Below are positions 1 to 7,576 of a DNA stretch of 52,024 nt, piece by piece. The translations under genes and the position numbers were made by a program. The notes below the pieces were generated by a model, which was not told where the DNA came from, ran no database searches, and saw nothing but the letters and a program-made list of their open reading frames with translations. How positions within the stretch are numbered: position 1 is the stretch's first letter; each line of letters starts with the position of its first letter. The stretch is from an uncultured Actinomycetes bacterium (lineage in GTDB: Bacteria; Actinomycetota; Acidimicrobiia; Acidimicrobiales; Microtrichaceae): contig CAINRS010000134.1 of the NCBI GenBank assembly GCA_903852755.1, positions 1 through 52,024 of the forward strand. The letters run 5' to 3'.

Positions 1-643
1 CGACACCGAGGCGGCGCTCGGTGCGGCGGTGGTGCGGTACGGACGTGACGACCACTACGACTTGATCTCCGCCTTCATCAAGTCGATCAGGGGGTCCGAT
101 CCCGACGCCGCCCTGCACTGGCTCGCCCGCATGCTCGCCGCCGGTGAGGATCCGCGGTTCGTCGCCCGGCGCCTGGTGGTCGCGGCTTCGGAGGACGTCG
201 GGCTCGCCGACCCGACGGCCCTCCTGATCGCGGACGCCGCCGCCAGGGCGGTCGAGTTCGTCGGGCTTCCCGAGGCCCGGATCAACCTGGCGCACGCGAC
301 CGTGCACCTGGCACTCGCTCCGAAGTCGAACACCGCCTACGCGGCGTTCGGCCGCGCTGCGGCCGAGGTCGCGGAGGGCGGGTTCGGGGAGGTCCCTCCG
401 CCGCTCCGGGACGCCTCGACGAGGGGTTCCCGCTCGCTCGGCCACGGGGCCGGATACCGCTACCCGCACGACGAGCCGGGTGGTTGGGTCGACCAGCAGT
501 ACCTCCCGGACCCCCTCGTCGGCCAGCGGTACTACGAGCCCGCACCGCACGGTCGGGAGGCGGCGCTCGCTGCGGAGTGGCGTCGGCGGCGATCCGGCGG
601 CGACCGGGATCCACCTCCGGAGGCGACCACTGGGGGACAATGA
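1..643 (+). CDS. rarA: Replication-associated recombination protein A, C-terminal part (5' end outside window)
   Basis: The frame is already open at base 2 and reads DTEAALGAAVVRYGRDDHYD, so the gene starts upstream of the window. The visible part is the C-terminal half of the MgsA/RarA AAA+ family: the conserved DHYDLISAFIKSIRGSDPDA and ALHWLARMLAAGEDP segments, ASEDVGLADP, and the terminal GYRYPHDEPGGW and QYLPD blocks. RarA is a DNA-dependent ATPase acting at stalled forks with SSB and RecA; the ATPase core itself lies outside the window. It ends 6 bp before a DUF948 gene, as in other actinobacteria. The apparent GTG at 29 is an internal codon. The identity is very secure. Confidence 0.95.
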   Translation, partial: DTEAALGAAVVRYGRDDHYDLISAFIKSIRGSDPDAALHWLARMLAAGEDPRFVARRLVVAASEDVGLADPTALLIADAAARAVEFVGLPEARINLAHATVHLALAPKSNTAYAAFGRAAAEVAEGGFGEVPPPLRDASTRGSRSLGHGAGYRYPHDEPGGWVDQQYLPDPLVGQRYYEPAPHGREAALAAEWRRRRSGGDRDPPPEATTGGQ

Positions 644-649
644 CCCCCG

Positions 650-1027
650 GTGAGTGGAGTCGACCTCGTGGCCCTCGTGTGCGCTGTGCTGGCGCTCGCC
701 GGAGCAGCTTCGCTGGCGGTGGCGACCCAGCGGGCGCTGGCCGCGGCGAGGGCACTCGAGCAGGCCCGTGCGGACTTCGTGGCGCGAGCCGAGCCGGCGC
801 TCGCCGAGCTCAGCGCCGTGTTGGAGCGGGCGGGTGAACAGGTCGACCGGGTGGATGAACTCGTCGGGGTCGCCGCCAGCATCGGCGGCCGGGTCGATGC
901 GGCCACCGAGGTGACCTACCGGGCGCTGACGTCGCCGGTCATCAAGACCGTGGCCCTGGCCTCGGGCACCCGCCGGGCGGCTCGCAGGCTCCGGGGAACC
1001 ACACCGACCGCCGGGACGAGGGAGTAG
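650..1027 (+). CDS. DUF948-type small membrane-anchored protein
   Basis: A 125-residue protein with a GTG start 6 bp after the rarA stop. One N-terminal hydrophobic helix (about residues 4-24, VDLVALVCAVLALAGAASLA) is followed by an amphipathic, probably coiled-coil segment rich in Ala, Glu and Val heptads (about 28-80) and a basic tail. This matches the DUF948 family, which in actinobacteria lies just upstream of alaS; the function is unknown. It is probably co-transcribed with rarA and the next gene. The family call rests on architecture and neighbourhood, not on a catalytic motif. Confidence 0.75.
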   Translation: MSGVDLVALVCAVLALAGAASLAVATQRALAAARALEQARADFVARAEPALAELSAVLERAGEQVDRVDELVGVAASIGGRVDAATEVTYRALTSPVIKTVALASGTRRAARRLRGTTPTAGTRE

Positions 1028-1030
1028 GCC

Positions 1031-1330
1031 GTGTTCAAGCGTGTCGTGTGGTTCGGACTCGGTGCCGCGGCGGGCGCCTCGGGCGTCGTGTGGGCCGAGC
1101 AGCAGGTGCGTCGACGGCTCGAGGAGCTCGGACCCGACCACGTCGTGTCCCTCGCCGGCCGGTCGGCGAGACGGGTCGGGCGGTCGCTGCTCGACGCCGT
1201 CGCCGAGGGCCGCGAGGTCGCCGCGGACACCGAGGACGAGCTCCGCGCCCGGCGAGACCAACGCCTCCGCGCCGGCCGCCCGCCCGGGGAGCGGCCGCCG
1301 GGGCCGGTCCGTCGACCGTCGAGGCCCTGA
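1031..1330 (+). CDS. Small conserved actinobacterial protein upstream of alaS (DUF6167-like)
   Basis: A 99-residue protein with a GTG start 3 bp after the preceding stop. The N-terminus (FKRVVWFGLGAAAGASGVVW, residues 2-21) is a single Gly/Ala-rich membrane helix. It is followed by a charged helix (EQQVRRRLEELGPDHVVSLA) and an Arg/Pro-rich tail. Size, topology and position between a DUF948 gene and alaS match the small DUF6167-type proteins of actinobacteria. No function can be assigned from sequence. The reading frame is supported by the conserved WxxGxxxG-like anchor and close spacing. Confidence 0.65.
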   Translation: MFKRVVWFGLGAAAGASGVVWAEQQVRRRLEELGPDHVVSLAGRSARRVGRSLLDAVAEGREVAADTEDELRARRDQRLRAGRPPGERPPGPVRRPSRP

Positions 1331-1389
1331 GCCACCCCCGCTGCGGGTCCGCCGACGGCCCGCGTCGGTCCGATCTCCGGGGCGGCCGG

Positions 1390-1395
1390 TAGCAT
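1390..1395 (+). promoter_or_regulatory. Candidate -10 element of a leaderless alaS promoter
   Basis: TAGCAT lies 8 nt before the alaS ATG at 1404, the spacing expected if transcription starts at or next to the start codon. No Shine-Dalgarno sequence lies between them and no convincing -35 box is visible. Confidence 0.5.
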
Positions 1396-1403
1396 CACTC
1401 GCC

Positions 1404-3998
1404 ATGGCCGGGAGCATCACCACCGCGGAGGATCTCCGGCGCACGTGGACGAGGTTCTTCGCGGAGCGGGGGCACACGCCGGTCCCGTCGGGGAGCCTCA
1501 TCCCGACGCACCCCTCGGCGCCGATGTTCACCAACTCGGGCATGATGCCCTTCGTCCCGTACTTCCTCGGAGAGGAGCCGGTGCCCTACGACCCGCCCCG
1601 GGCCTCGTCGGTCCAGAAGTGCGTCCGTGCCGGCGGGAAGCACAACGACCTCGACGCCATCGGTCGTTCGCCCCGCCACCTGTCGTTCTTCGAGATGCTG
1701 GGCAACTTCAGCTTCGGTGACTACTTCAAGCACGAGGCGATCACCTGGGCCTGGGAGTTCGTCACCGACGAGCTCGGACTCGACCCCGAGCGCCTCTGGG
1801 TCACGGTGCACGACTCCGACGACGAGGCCGAGGCGATCTGGACCGACTCGGTCGGGATCCCGGCGTCCCGGGTCCAGCGGCTCGGATCCGACAACTTCTG
1901 GGAGATGGGCGAGACCGGTCCGTGCGGGCCCTCCTCGGAGATCTTCTGGGACTACGGGCCCGAGCTCGGCCCCGACGGCGGACCGGCCAACCCGGAGGCC
2001 GACCGGCGGTTCGTCGAGATCTGGAACCTGGTGTTCACCCAGTACTTCCGCCAGGCGGATGGGTCGCTCACGGACCTCCCGTCGCGGAACGTGGACACCG
2101 GGGCGGGGCTCGAGCGGATCCTGGCGGTGCTCGCCGGGAGTCCGTGGCTCTACGCGGCCGACGTGCTCGCCGTGCTCGTCGACGAGGCGCAGTCGGTCAC
2201 CGGTCGCAGGCTCGGTAGCGGGGAGCTCGCCGACGTCGCCCTGCGGCTGCTCGCCGACCACACACGGACGGCGGCGTTCCTCGTCGCCGACGGCGTCGTC
2301 CCGTCCAACGAGGACCGAGGCTACGTGCTGCGGCGCATCATCCGACGTGCCGTCCGGTTCGCCTACATGCTCGGGGTGGACCGGGACGTCCTCGCACCGC
2401 TCGTCGATCGGAACGCGGATGTGATGGGCGTGGCGTACCCGGAACTCGTCCGCGACCGCGACCGCATTCGCTCGACGATCGAACGCGAGGAGCAGCAGTT
2501 CCGCCGCACGCTGGCGCGGGGCTCGGCCCTCCTCGACGCCGAGCTCGACTCGCTGCAGCCGGGGGACCGGCTGGCCGGATCCGTCGCGTTCGAACTGCAC
2601 GACACCTACGGCTTCCCGCTCGAGGTGACCGTCGAGGTGGCCGAGCTCCGTTCCGTCGAGGTGGACCAGGACGGCTTCGAGGCCGCCATGGCCGACCAGC
2701 GGGAGCGCTCCCGCGCCTCAGGCCGGAAGGGAGTGGTGGCGACCGGCTCGGAGGTGGACGCTGAACGGGCGCTCCTCGCCGAGTACGGCCCAACCGAGTT
2801 CGTCGGACGTGACGTGCTGGAGTGCGAGGCGACGGTGCTCGCCGTCGAGGGCGACCTCGTCTACCTGGACCGGACGCCCTGCTACGCCGAGTCGGGTGGA
2901 CAGGTGGGTGACACCGGGACGATCGCCGGGCCGTCGGGCGCAGTCGTGGTGCTCGACACGACCCTCGGCCCGGGGGGTCTCCACCGACACCGGATCGAGG
3001 CCCTCGACGGAGGAATCGCCCCCGGGGACCACGTGGTGGTCTCGGTACCACCCGACCGACGGGCGGCGATCCGGCGGAACCACACCGCGACCCACCTGCT
3101 GCACTGGGCCCTGCGTCGGGTGCTCGGCGACCACGTGGCCCAGCAGGGCTCGCTGGTCGAACCCGACCGGCTGCGCTTCGACTTCTCGCACCACGAGCGG
3201 GTGACCCGTGAGCAGCTCCGTCAGGTCGAGGACCTCGTCAACGCGCAGGTGTTGTCCGACGCAGTGGTCACCCACACCGAGATGGGCATGGACGACGCCA
3301 GGTCGTTGGGGGCGCTCGCGTTCTTCGGTGACAAGTACGGCGAGGTGGTCCGGGTGCTGCAGGCAGGACCGGAGAGCGTGGAACTGTGCGGTGGTACGCA
3401 CGTCGGTGCACTGGGCGAGATCGGTCTGGTGGTCGTCGTCTCGGAGGGGTCGATCGGTTCCAACATCCGCCGCATCGAGGCGGTGAGCGGAACGGGAGCG
3501 GTCGACCGGCTGCGCCTCGAGGAGGACCTCCTCGACCGTGTGGCTGGGACGGTCGGAGTCCCGGTCGAGGATCTCGCCGACGGTCTCGACAAGCGCGTCG
3601 CCGAGCTCTCGGAACTGCGGCGGGAAGTCGCCGAGCTGCGACGGCAGCTCGCCGGCGGACAGGCCGAGGAGCTCGCCGGCACCGCAGTCGACGGGGTCCT
3701 GGTGGCCCGCGTCGAGGCCGACGACCGTGAGCAGGTGCGAGACTTGGCGTTGTCGCTCAGGGACCGGCCCGGGATCGAGGTGGTGGTCCTGGGGGCGAGC
3801 CCCGCCGGCAAGGGCGTGGCGATCGTGGCGGCCGTCGACCCGTCGTCGGGGCTCGACGCAGGGTCCCTCATCGCCGAGGCGGCGGCGATGGTCGGCGGGG
3901 GCGGAGGCCGGGGCGCGGACCTGGCGGTCGCCGGCGGACGGCACCCCGAGCACCTCGACGCCGCGCTCGACCACGTCCGGACCGTGGTGGGCCGGTGA
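1404..3998 (+). CDS. alaS: Alanine--tRNA ligase
   Basis: An 864-residue AlaRS, normal length. It charges tRNA-Ala and clears mischarged Ser/Gly. The N-terminal class II core starts MAGSITTAEDLRRTWTRFFAERG and contains the motif 1 region TNSGMMPFVPYFLG. The editing domain carries the zinc ligands RNHTATHLLH and the later CGGTHV. A coiled-coil and a Gly-rich DHHA1-type C-terminal domain (GGGGGGRGAD) complete the family order. The frame is open upstream to 1041 because of high GC, but that extension would overlap the preceding gene and lacks AlaRS similarity. ATG 1404 gives the canonical N-terminus and is preceded by a leaderless-type -10. The stop overlaps the ruvX start (GTGA). Confidence 0.98.
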   Translation: MAGSITTAEDLRRTWTRFFAERGHTPVPSGSLIPTHPSAPMFTNSGMMPFVPYFLGEEPVPYDPPRASSVQKCVRAGGKHNDLDAIGRSPRHLSFFEMLGNFSFGDYFKHEAITWAWEFVTDELGLDPERLWVTVHDSDDEAEAIWTDSVGIPASRVQRLGSDNFWEMGETGPCGPSSEIFWDYGPELGPDGGPANPEADRRFVEIWNLVFTQYFRQADGSLTDLPSRNVDTGAGLERILAVLAGSPWLYAADVLAVLVDEAQSVTGRRLGSGELADVALRLLADHTRTAAFLVADGVVPSNEDRGYVLRRIIRRAVRFAYMLGVDRDVLAPLVDRNADVMGVAYPELVRDRDRIRSTIEREEQQFRRTLARGSALLDAELDSLQPGDRLAGSVAFELHDTYGFPLEVTVEVAELRSVEVDQDGFEAAMADQRERSRASGRKGVVATGSEVDAERALLAEYGPTEFVGRDVLECEATVLAVEGDLVYLDRTPCYAESGGQVGDTGTIAGPSGAVVVLDTTLGPGGLHRHRIEALDGGIAPGDHVVVSVPPDRRAAIRRNHTATHLLHWALRRVLGDHVAQQGSLVEPDRLRFDFSHHERVTREQLRQVEDLVNAQVLSDAVVTHTEMGMDDARSLGALAFFGDKYGEVVRVLQAGPESVELCGGTHVGALGEIGLVVVVSEGSIGSNIRRIEAVSGTGAVDRLRLEEDLLDRVAGTVGVPVEDLADGLDKRVAELSELRREVAELRRQLAGGQAEELAGTAVDGVLVARVEADDREQVRDLALSLRDRPGIEVVVLGASPAGKGVAIVAAVDPSSGLDAGSLIAEAAAMVGGGGGRGADLAVAGGRHPEHLDAALDHVRTVVGR

Positions 3999-4477
3999 GC
4001 GACGTCGCCGACGAGCCTCCGGCGGAGCGTGACATGCCCCCCGGTCGGGTGGTCGCACTCGACCTGGGGGAGCGTCGCATCGGGGTCGCGTCGAGCGACG
4101 ACCGGAGGCGGGTTGCGGTGCCGTCCGAGGTGCTCGAGCGCACGCCCGACCGTCCGGCGCTGCACCGGCGCATCGCCCAACTGGTCGCCGATCTCGAGGG
4201 GACGGTCGTGGTCGTCGGCGTCCCGCTCAGCCTCGATGGAGCGGTCGGCCCTGCCGCCCGTCGCATCCTGGCCGAGGTCGCCGAGTTGCAGGACCGGCTC
4301 CAGGTCCCGGTCGTGACCTGTGACGAGCGGTTCTCGACCAGCGAGGCCCACTCGAGCCTCCGGGCCACCGGCATGGACGAGCGGTCCCGTCGGGGGGTCG
4401 TCGACGCCGTCGCTGCGGCCGTCATCCTGCAACGTTGGCTCGACGGTCGGTCGAGCCGCGAGGATGTCGCCTCGTGA
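3995..4477 (+). CDS. ruvX: Putative pre-16S rRNA nuclease (YqgF/RuvX family)
   Basis: A 160-residue RNase H-fold protein. The N-terminal VVALDLGERRIGVASSD carries the first catalytic Asp (family pattern DxGxxRIGxA). VVVVGVPLSLDGAVGPAAR corresponds to the VGLPLxxDGxxxxQ region, and CDERFSTSEAH to the conserved DERxST motif. VVDAVAAAVILQRWLD supplies the final Asp. The family matures 16S rRNA 5' ends in Escherichia coli. The usual Gln after DG is replaced by Val-Gly. GTG overlaps the alaS stop by 4 bp and its own stop overlaps mltG, consistent with the alaS-ruvX-mltG operon of actinobacteria. Confidence 0.93.
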   Translation: MSDVADEPPAERDMPPGRVVALDLGERRIGVASSDDRRRVAVPSEVLERTPDRPALHRRIAQLVADLEGTVVVVGVPLSLDGAVGPAARRILAEVAELQDRLQVPVVTCDERFSTSEAHSSLRATGMDERSRRGVVDAVAAAVILQRWLDGRSSREDVAS

Positions 4478-5691
4478 GCGACACCGGTGGTGCGGACGTC
4501 CGGGCAACGGCGGGTCAGGAGCGGGTCGTGCGTCGGCGGCCGGCTGGTTCGGGTGCCCGTTCGGCTGGGCCGGGACCCGCACCTGGTCGCAGACCGCCCC
4601 GGGGGCCGGTCCGTCCAGGTGAGGAGTTCGTGCCGGTGTCCCCTCCCCGGCCTGCCGGTCGGCGCCTCGTCGGTGCCGCAGCGATCGTGGTGGCGATGGT
4701 CGGAGTGTGCCTGCTCCTCGGGATCCTGTGGGTGACCCGTCAGCTCGACCCGAGCGGTCCACAGGGGGATCTGGTCGGCGACGTGGTGATCGAGCCGGGG
4801 ACCTCCCGGGACGGGATTGCTGCGGTGCTCGCCGACCGGGGAGTCATCACGAACGCGAGGATCTTCGCCCTCCAGGCCCAATTGACCGGTGGGGGTCCGT
4901 GGGAGGCCGGGCGTTACGTCGACTTCCGAGCGAACTCGTCGTTCGACGAGGCCGCAGCGGTGCTCGACGAGGGTCCGCTGCCGCCAGATGCGCTCGTGGT
5001 GCGCATCCCTGAGGGGACGAACGCCGCAGGGATCCTCAAGATCATCGAGGAGTCGGTGCCCGGTGTGACAGCGGCCGACCTGCTCAACGCGCTGGCCTCG
5101 GGCCAGGTGACCTCCCGGTACAAGCCACCGGAGGTCAGCAACTGGGAGGGGTTCCTCTTCCCGGACACCTACGAATTCGCTGCGGACGCGACGCCCGTGG
5201 AGATCCTCCAGACGCTGTCCGACCGCAACGACGACATCCTGGATGCTCTCGACTACGACCGGGCTGAGGACCTGCAGGGGCGGTCCGCATACGAGTTGGT
5301 GACCGTCGCCTCGCTCATCGAACGGGAGACGGGCGAGCCACCCGAGGAGCGGGGCAAGATCGCGCGGGTGATCTTCAACCGCCTCGACGACGGCGAGATC
5401 CTCGGCATCGACGCTTCCAACCTCTACGGCCTCGGGAGGACGTCCGGTGAGCTCACCGCATCCGACCTGGAAGTCGACTCCCCGTACAACCTCCGCCGTA
5501 ACCGTGGACTCCCGCCGACGCCCATCGCGTCGCCGGGCAAGGCGTCACTGGAGGCGGCCATCCGAGCACCCGTGGGGGACTGGCGGTACTACGTGCTCGT
5601 GTCGAACGATCCACCATCGCACTTCTTCACTGCCTCGGCAGAGGAGTTCGAGCGGGTCGCCCAGGACTCACGCGACCGGGGCGTGTTCTGA
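4474..5691 (+). CDS. mltG: Endolytic murein transglycosylase MltG
   Basis: A 405-residue YceG/MltG protein that cleaves nascent glycan strands at the membrane and terminates their elongation. A basic, Pro-rich cytoplasmic N-terminus (about 60 residues) precedes one membrane helix, GAAAIVVAMVGVCLLLGIL. A LysM-like region (IEPGTSRDGIAAVLADRGVI) follows, then the catalytic domain. ASLIERETG carries the catalytic Glu of the YceG family, followed by KIARVIFNRL and SPYNLRRNRGLPPTPIASPG. GTG 4474 overlaps the ruvX stop. An upstream in-frame GTG at 4435 would extend the overlap with ruvX and was not chosen. Confidence 0.95.
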   Translation: MSDTGGADVRATAGQERVVRRRPAGSGARSAGPGPAPGRRPPRGPVRPGEEFVPVSPPRPAGRRLVGAAAIVVAMVGVCLLLGILWVTRQLDPSGPQGDLVGDVVIEPGTSRDGIAAVLADRGVITNARIFALQAQLTGGGPWEAGRYVDFRANSSFDEAAAVLDEGPLPPDALVVRIPEGTNAAGILKIIEESVPGVTAADLLNALASGQVTSRYKPPEVSNWEGFLFPDTYEFAADATPVEILQTLSDRNDDILDALDYDRAEDLQGRSAYELVTVASLIERETGEPPEERGKIARVIFNRLDDGEILGIDASNLYGLGRTSGELTASDLEVDSPYNLRRNRGLPPTPIASPGKASLEAAIRAPVGDWRYYVLVSNDPPSHFFTASAEEFERVAQDSRDRGVF

Positions 5692-5708
5692 GCGGCGGCC
5701 CGAACCCG

Positions 5709-6560
5709 GTGACTCCCACTGGATCGACCCGACTCGCCTGCGTGATCGGTGACCCGGTTCGGCACTCGTTGTCGCCCGTGGTCCACAATGCAGCCTTCGT
5801 CGAGCTCGGTCTTGACTGGGTGCTGGTCGCACTCGAGGTCACTCCTGGTCGGCTCGGAGCTGCTGTGGATGGCTGGAGGGCGTTGGGAGTTGCAGGTGCG
5901 TCGGTGACGATGCCGCACAAGGAGACGGTGCTGGGACACCTCGACGAGGTCACCGAGGAGGCCGCAGTACTCGGGGCCGTGAACTGCGTCGTGGTGGACG
6001 GGGATCGGCTCGTGGGCCACAACACCGACGGAGCTGGGTTCACCGCAGCGATGTCGGGGTCGGGAAGTCGCGCGGTTGCGGCCACGGCAGGGCAGGTGGT
6101 CATCCTGGGCACGGGCGGCGCAGCCCGGGCCGTGGCGCGGGCCGTAGCTGTGGCCGGCGCGGCCGGCGTCCGTATCGTGAGCAGGTCGCCCGAACGGGCC
6201 CGTGCCGCTGCCGATGCGCTCGGCACAGGCGTGGAGGCCGGGGTCGCCGACGACGTGGCAGACGCCGACCTGGTGGTGAACGCCACGCCGGTCGGGATGC
6301 CCGACCACCCGGGTCTCCCGTGTCCGGTCGGGATGCTCCGTCCCGAGGCCGTTGCCGTGGATCTCGTGTACCACCCGCTCCGGACCGACTGGCTCACGGC
6401 GTGCGCCGGTCGGGGGCTCGAGGTGGCCAACGGTGTCCCGATGCTGGTGCATCAGGCCGCGATCGCCTTCGAGCTCTGGACCCGGATGACTCCACCCACC
6501 GAGGTCATGATGAGAGCCGCACACCGAGCGCTCCACGCCGACGCACGGTGGGGAAAGTGA
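5709..6560 (+). CDS. aroE: Shikimate dehydrogenase
   Basis: A 283-residue NADPH-dependent shikimate dehydrogenase, step 4 of the shikimate pathway. Shikimate-binding residues are in VIGDPVRHSLSPVVHNAAF (SxS motif). The catalytic Lys is in ASVTMPHKE, and the Asp partner in GHNTDGAGF. The nucleotide-binding loop is ILGTGGAARAVARA, followed by NADP-preferring SRSPERA. NATPVGM and NGVPMLVHQAA are family hallmarks. GTG start 17 bp after mltG. The rest of the shikimate genes (aroK, aroB, aroQ) begin only after a 2.2-kb interruption by two unrelated genes. Confidence 0.97.
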   Translation: MTPTGSTRLACVIGDPVRHSLSPVVHNAAFVELGLDWVLVALEVTPGRLGAAVDGWRALGVAGASVTMPHKETVLGHLDEVTEEAAVLGAVNCVVVDGDRLVGHNTDGAGFTAAMSGSGSRAVAATAGQVVILGTGGAARAVARAVAVAGAAGVRIVSRSPERARAAADALGTGVEAGVADDVADADLVVNATPVGMPDHPGLPCPVGMLRPEAVAVDLVYHPLRTDWLTACAGRGLEVANGVPMLVHQAAIAFELWTRMTPPTEVMMRAAHRALHADARWGK

Positions 6561-6615
6561 AGTCCCGGTCCGGTTGTGCCGATAGAGGGGCAGCGACTCA
6601 GGAGGTGCGCTCCCC

Positions 6616-7473
6616 ATGTCAGTCCACGGCACGCTCGACTCGTTCCCGGTTGAGGAGATGTTTCGGTTCATGTCCGACACCGGGCGGAGCGGGGTGCTTC
6701 GGATCGACGGGGAGGGGGAGTGGGTCCGCCTCTGGATCGAGGATGGTGCGTGCGTCGGCGCCGAGTTGGACGCGGTCCCGCTCGACGAACCCATCCTGGC
6801 GGTAGTCGCAGCGCTGCGGTTCCCCAACGGGAGATTCGAGATCCTCGGCGCCGACGTACCGCCGAGGCGTCTCGAGCGTTCCCGGCTGTCGGAGGTGCTC
6901 GTCGACGCGCGGGAACTCGTCTCCGAGTGGGAGGTGATCGAGGCGGTCATCCCGACCCGGCGTCACGTGGTCCGACCCGTGTCGATCCCTCCAGACGGGA
7001 GGGTGGTGCTCGACCCAGTCGGATGGCGGCTCGTCACGTCCATCGGTGAGTCCGCAACTGTGGGTCGTGTGCTGCCTGTCTCCGGTGCCGGCGAACTCGA
7101 GTCCGCGCGCGCTCTTGCTGCGCTCGTCCGGGGGGGACTGCTCGTCGTCGACGCTCCTCCCGTCGAGGCGCGACGCCCTGAGGCGGAGGAACCGGAGAGC
7201 CTCGACCCCACTACGCAGGCCCTCCGGGACGCTGAAGTGCTGCTCGCCCCTGGTCGGAGCTTCCCGATCGACGACCTGATCGAACCGTCGGTGTCGTTCG
7301 ACCCGCTCGCCGGGGATGGGGTCGATCCCGAACCGTCGGAAGGATCCAGCGCCCCGGCGGCGACTCCGTTCACCCCCGATGCGGCGACCGCGATCGCCGA
7401 GGTGCTCGATCCGGTGCGTTCACCGACCCTCCCCAGTGAGACCTCGAACGGAGGGGATCCGGCGTTTCGGTGA
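6616..7473 (+). CDS. DUF4388 (PATAN-like) domain protein
   Basis: A 285-residue protein. Residues 1-95 (MSVHGTLDSFPVEEMFRFMS, GVLRIDG, RLWIEDGACVGAE, then GRFEI) match the DUF4388/PATAN fold. It is found with gliding, type IV pilus and two-component proteins and is thought to mediate protein contacts. A winged-helix-like middle part (SEWEVIEAVIPTRRHVVRP through LAALVRGGLLVVD) resembles the two-repeat organisation of many DUF4388 proteins. The last 100 residues are Pro/Ser/Asp-rich and probably disordered. A strong RBS (AGGAGG, 6600-6605) precedes ATG. No transmembrane segment is visible. The exact role is unknown; the neighbour downstream is also a likely regulatory or adaptor protein. Confidence 0.75.
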   Translation: MSVHGTLDSFPVEEMFRFMSDTGRSGVLRIDGEGEWVRLWIEDGACVGAELDAVPLDEPILAVVAALRFPNGRFEILGADVPPRRLERSRLSEVLVDARELVSEWEVIEAVIPTRRHVVRPVSIPPDGRVVLDPVGWRLVTSIGESATVGRVLPVSGAGELESARALAALVRGGLLVVDAPPVEARRPEAEEPESLDPTTQALRDAEVLLAPGRSFPIDDLIEPSVSFDPLAGDGVDPEPSEGSSAPAATPFTPDAATAIAEVLDPVRSPTLPSETSNGGDPAFR

Positions 7474-7517
7474 CCTCGGGCTCGCCGGGGTGTCGCCACG
7501 ATCTGCCCTGCGTTCGC

Positions 7518-7523
7518 TACGTT
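7518..7523 (+). promoter_or_regulatory. Candidate -10 element before a short leader ORF
   Basis: TACGTT lies 8 nt before GTG 7532, giving the leaderless geometry seen at other operon heads in this window. An overlapping TAGGGT at 7523-7528 is an alternative -10 that would start transcription inside the leader ORF. Confidence 0.35.
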
Positions 7524-7531
7524 AGGGTTCC

Positions 7532-7576
7532 GTGGGCAGGATTGGCATCGAGCCTCAGGCAGGGGGTGGGGGGTGA
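7532..7576 (+). CDS. Possible 14-residue leader peptide
   Basis: A GTG at 7532 opens a 14-codon frame (MGRIGIEPQAGGGG) whose TGA overlaps the GTG start of the next gene as GTGA (7573-7576). With the -10 candidate at 7518-7523 it would be a leaderless leader peptide translationally coupled to the gene below. The purine-rich GCAGGGGGTGGGG inside it could equally serve as the RBS of the main gene, in which case the frame is accidental. Shown by sequence: frame and overlap. Inferred: that it is translated. Confidence 0.3.
   Translation: MGRIGIEPQAGGGG

Noticed and set aside
29-31. GTG 29 as the start of a short independent gene
   Set aside because: The frame upstream is open and encodes conserved RarA sequence, so the gene is simply cut by the window edge.
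1041-1403. N-terminal extension of alaS
   Set aside because: It overlaps the preceding small gene and lacks AlaRS similarity. ATG 1404 starts the conserved N-terminus.
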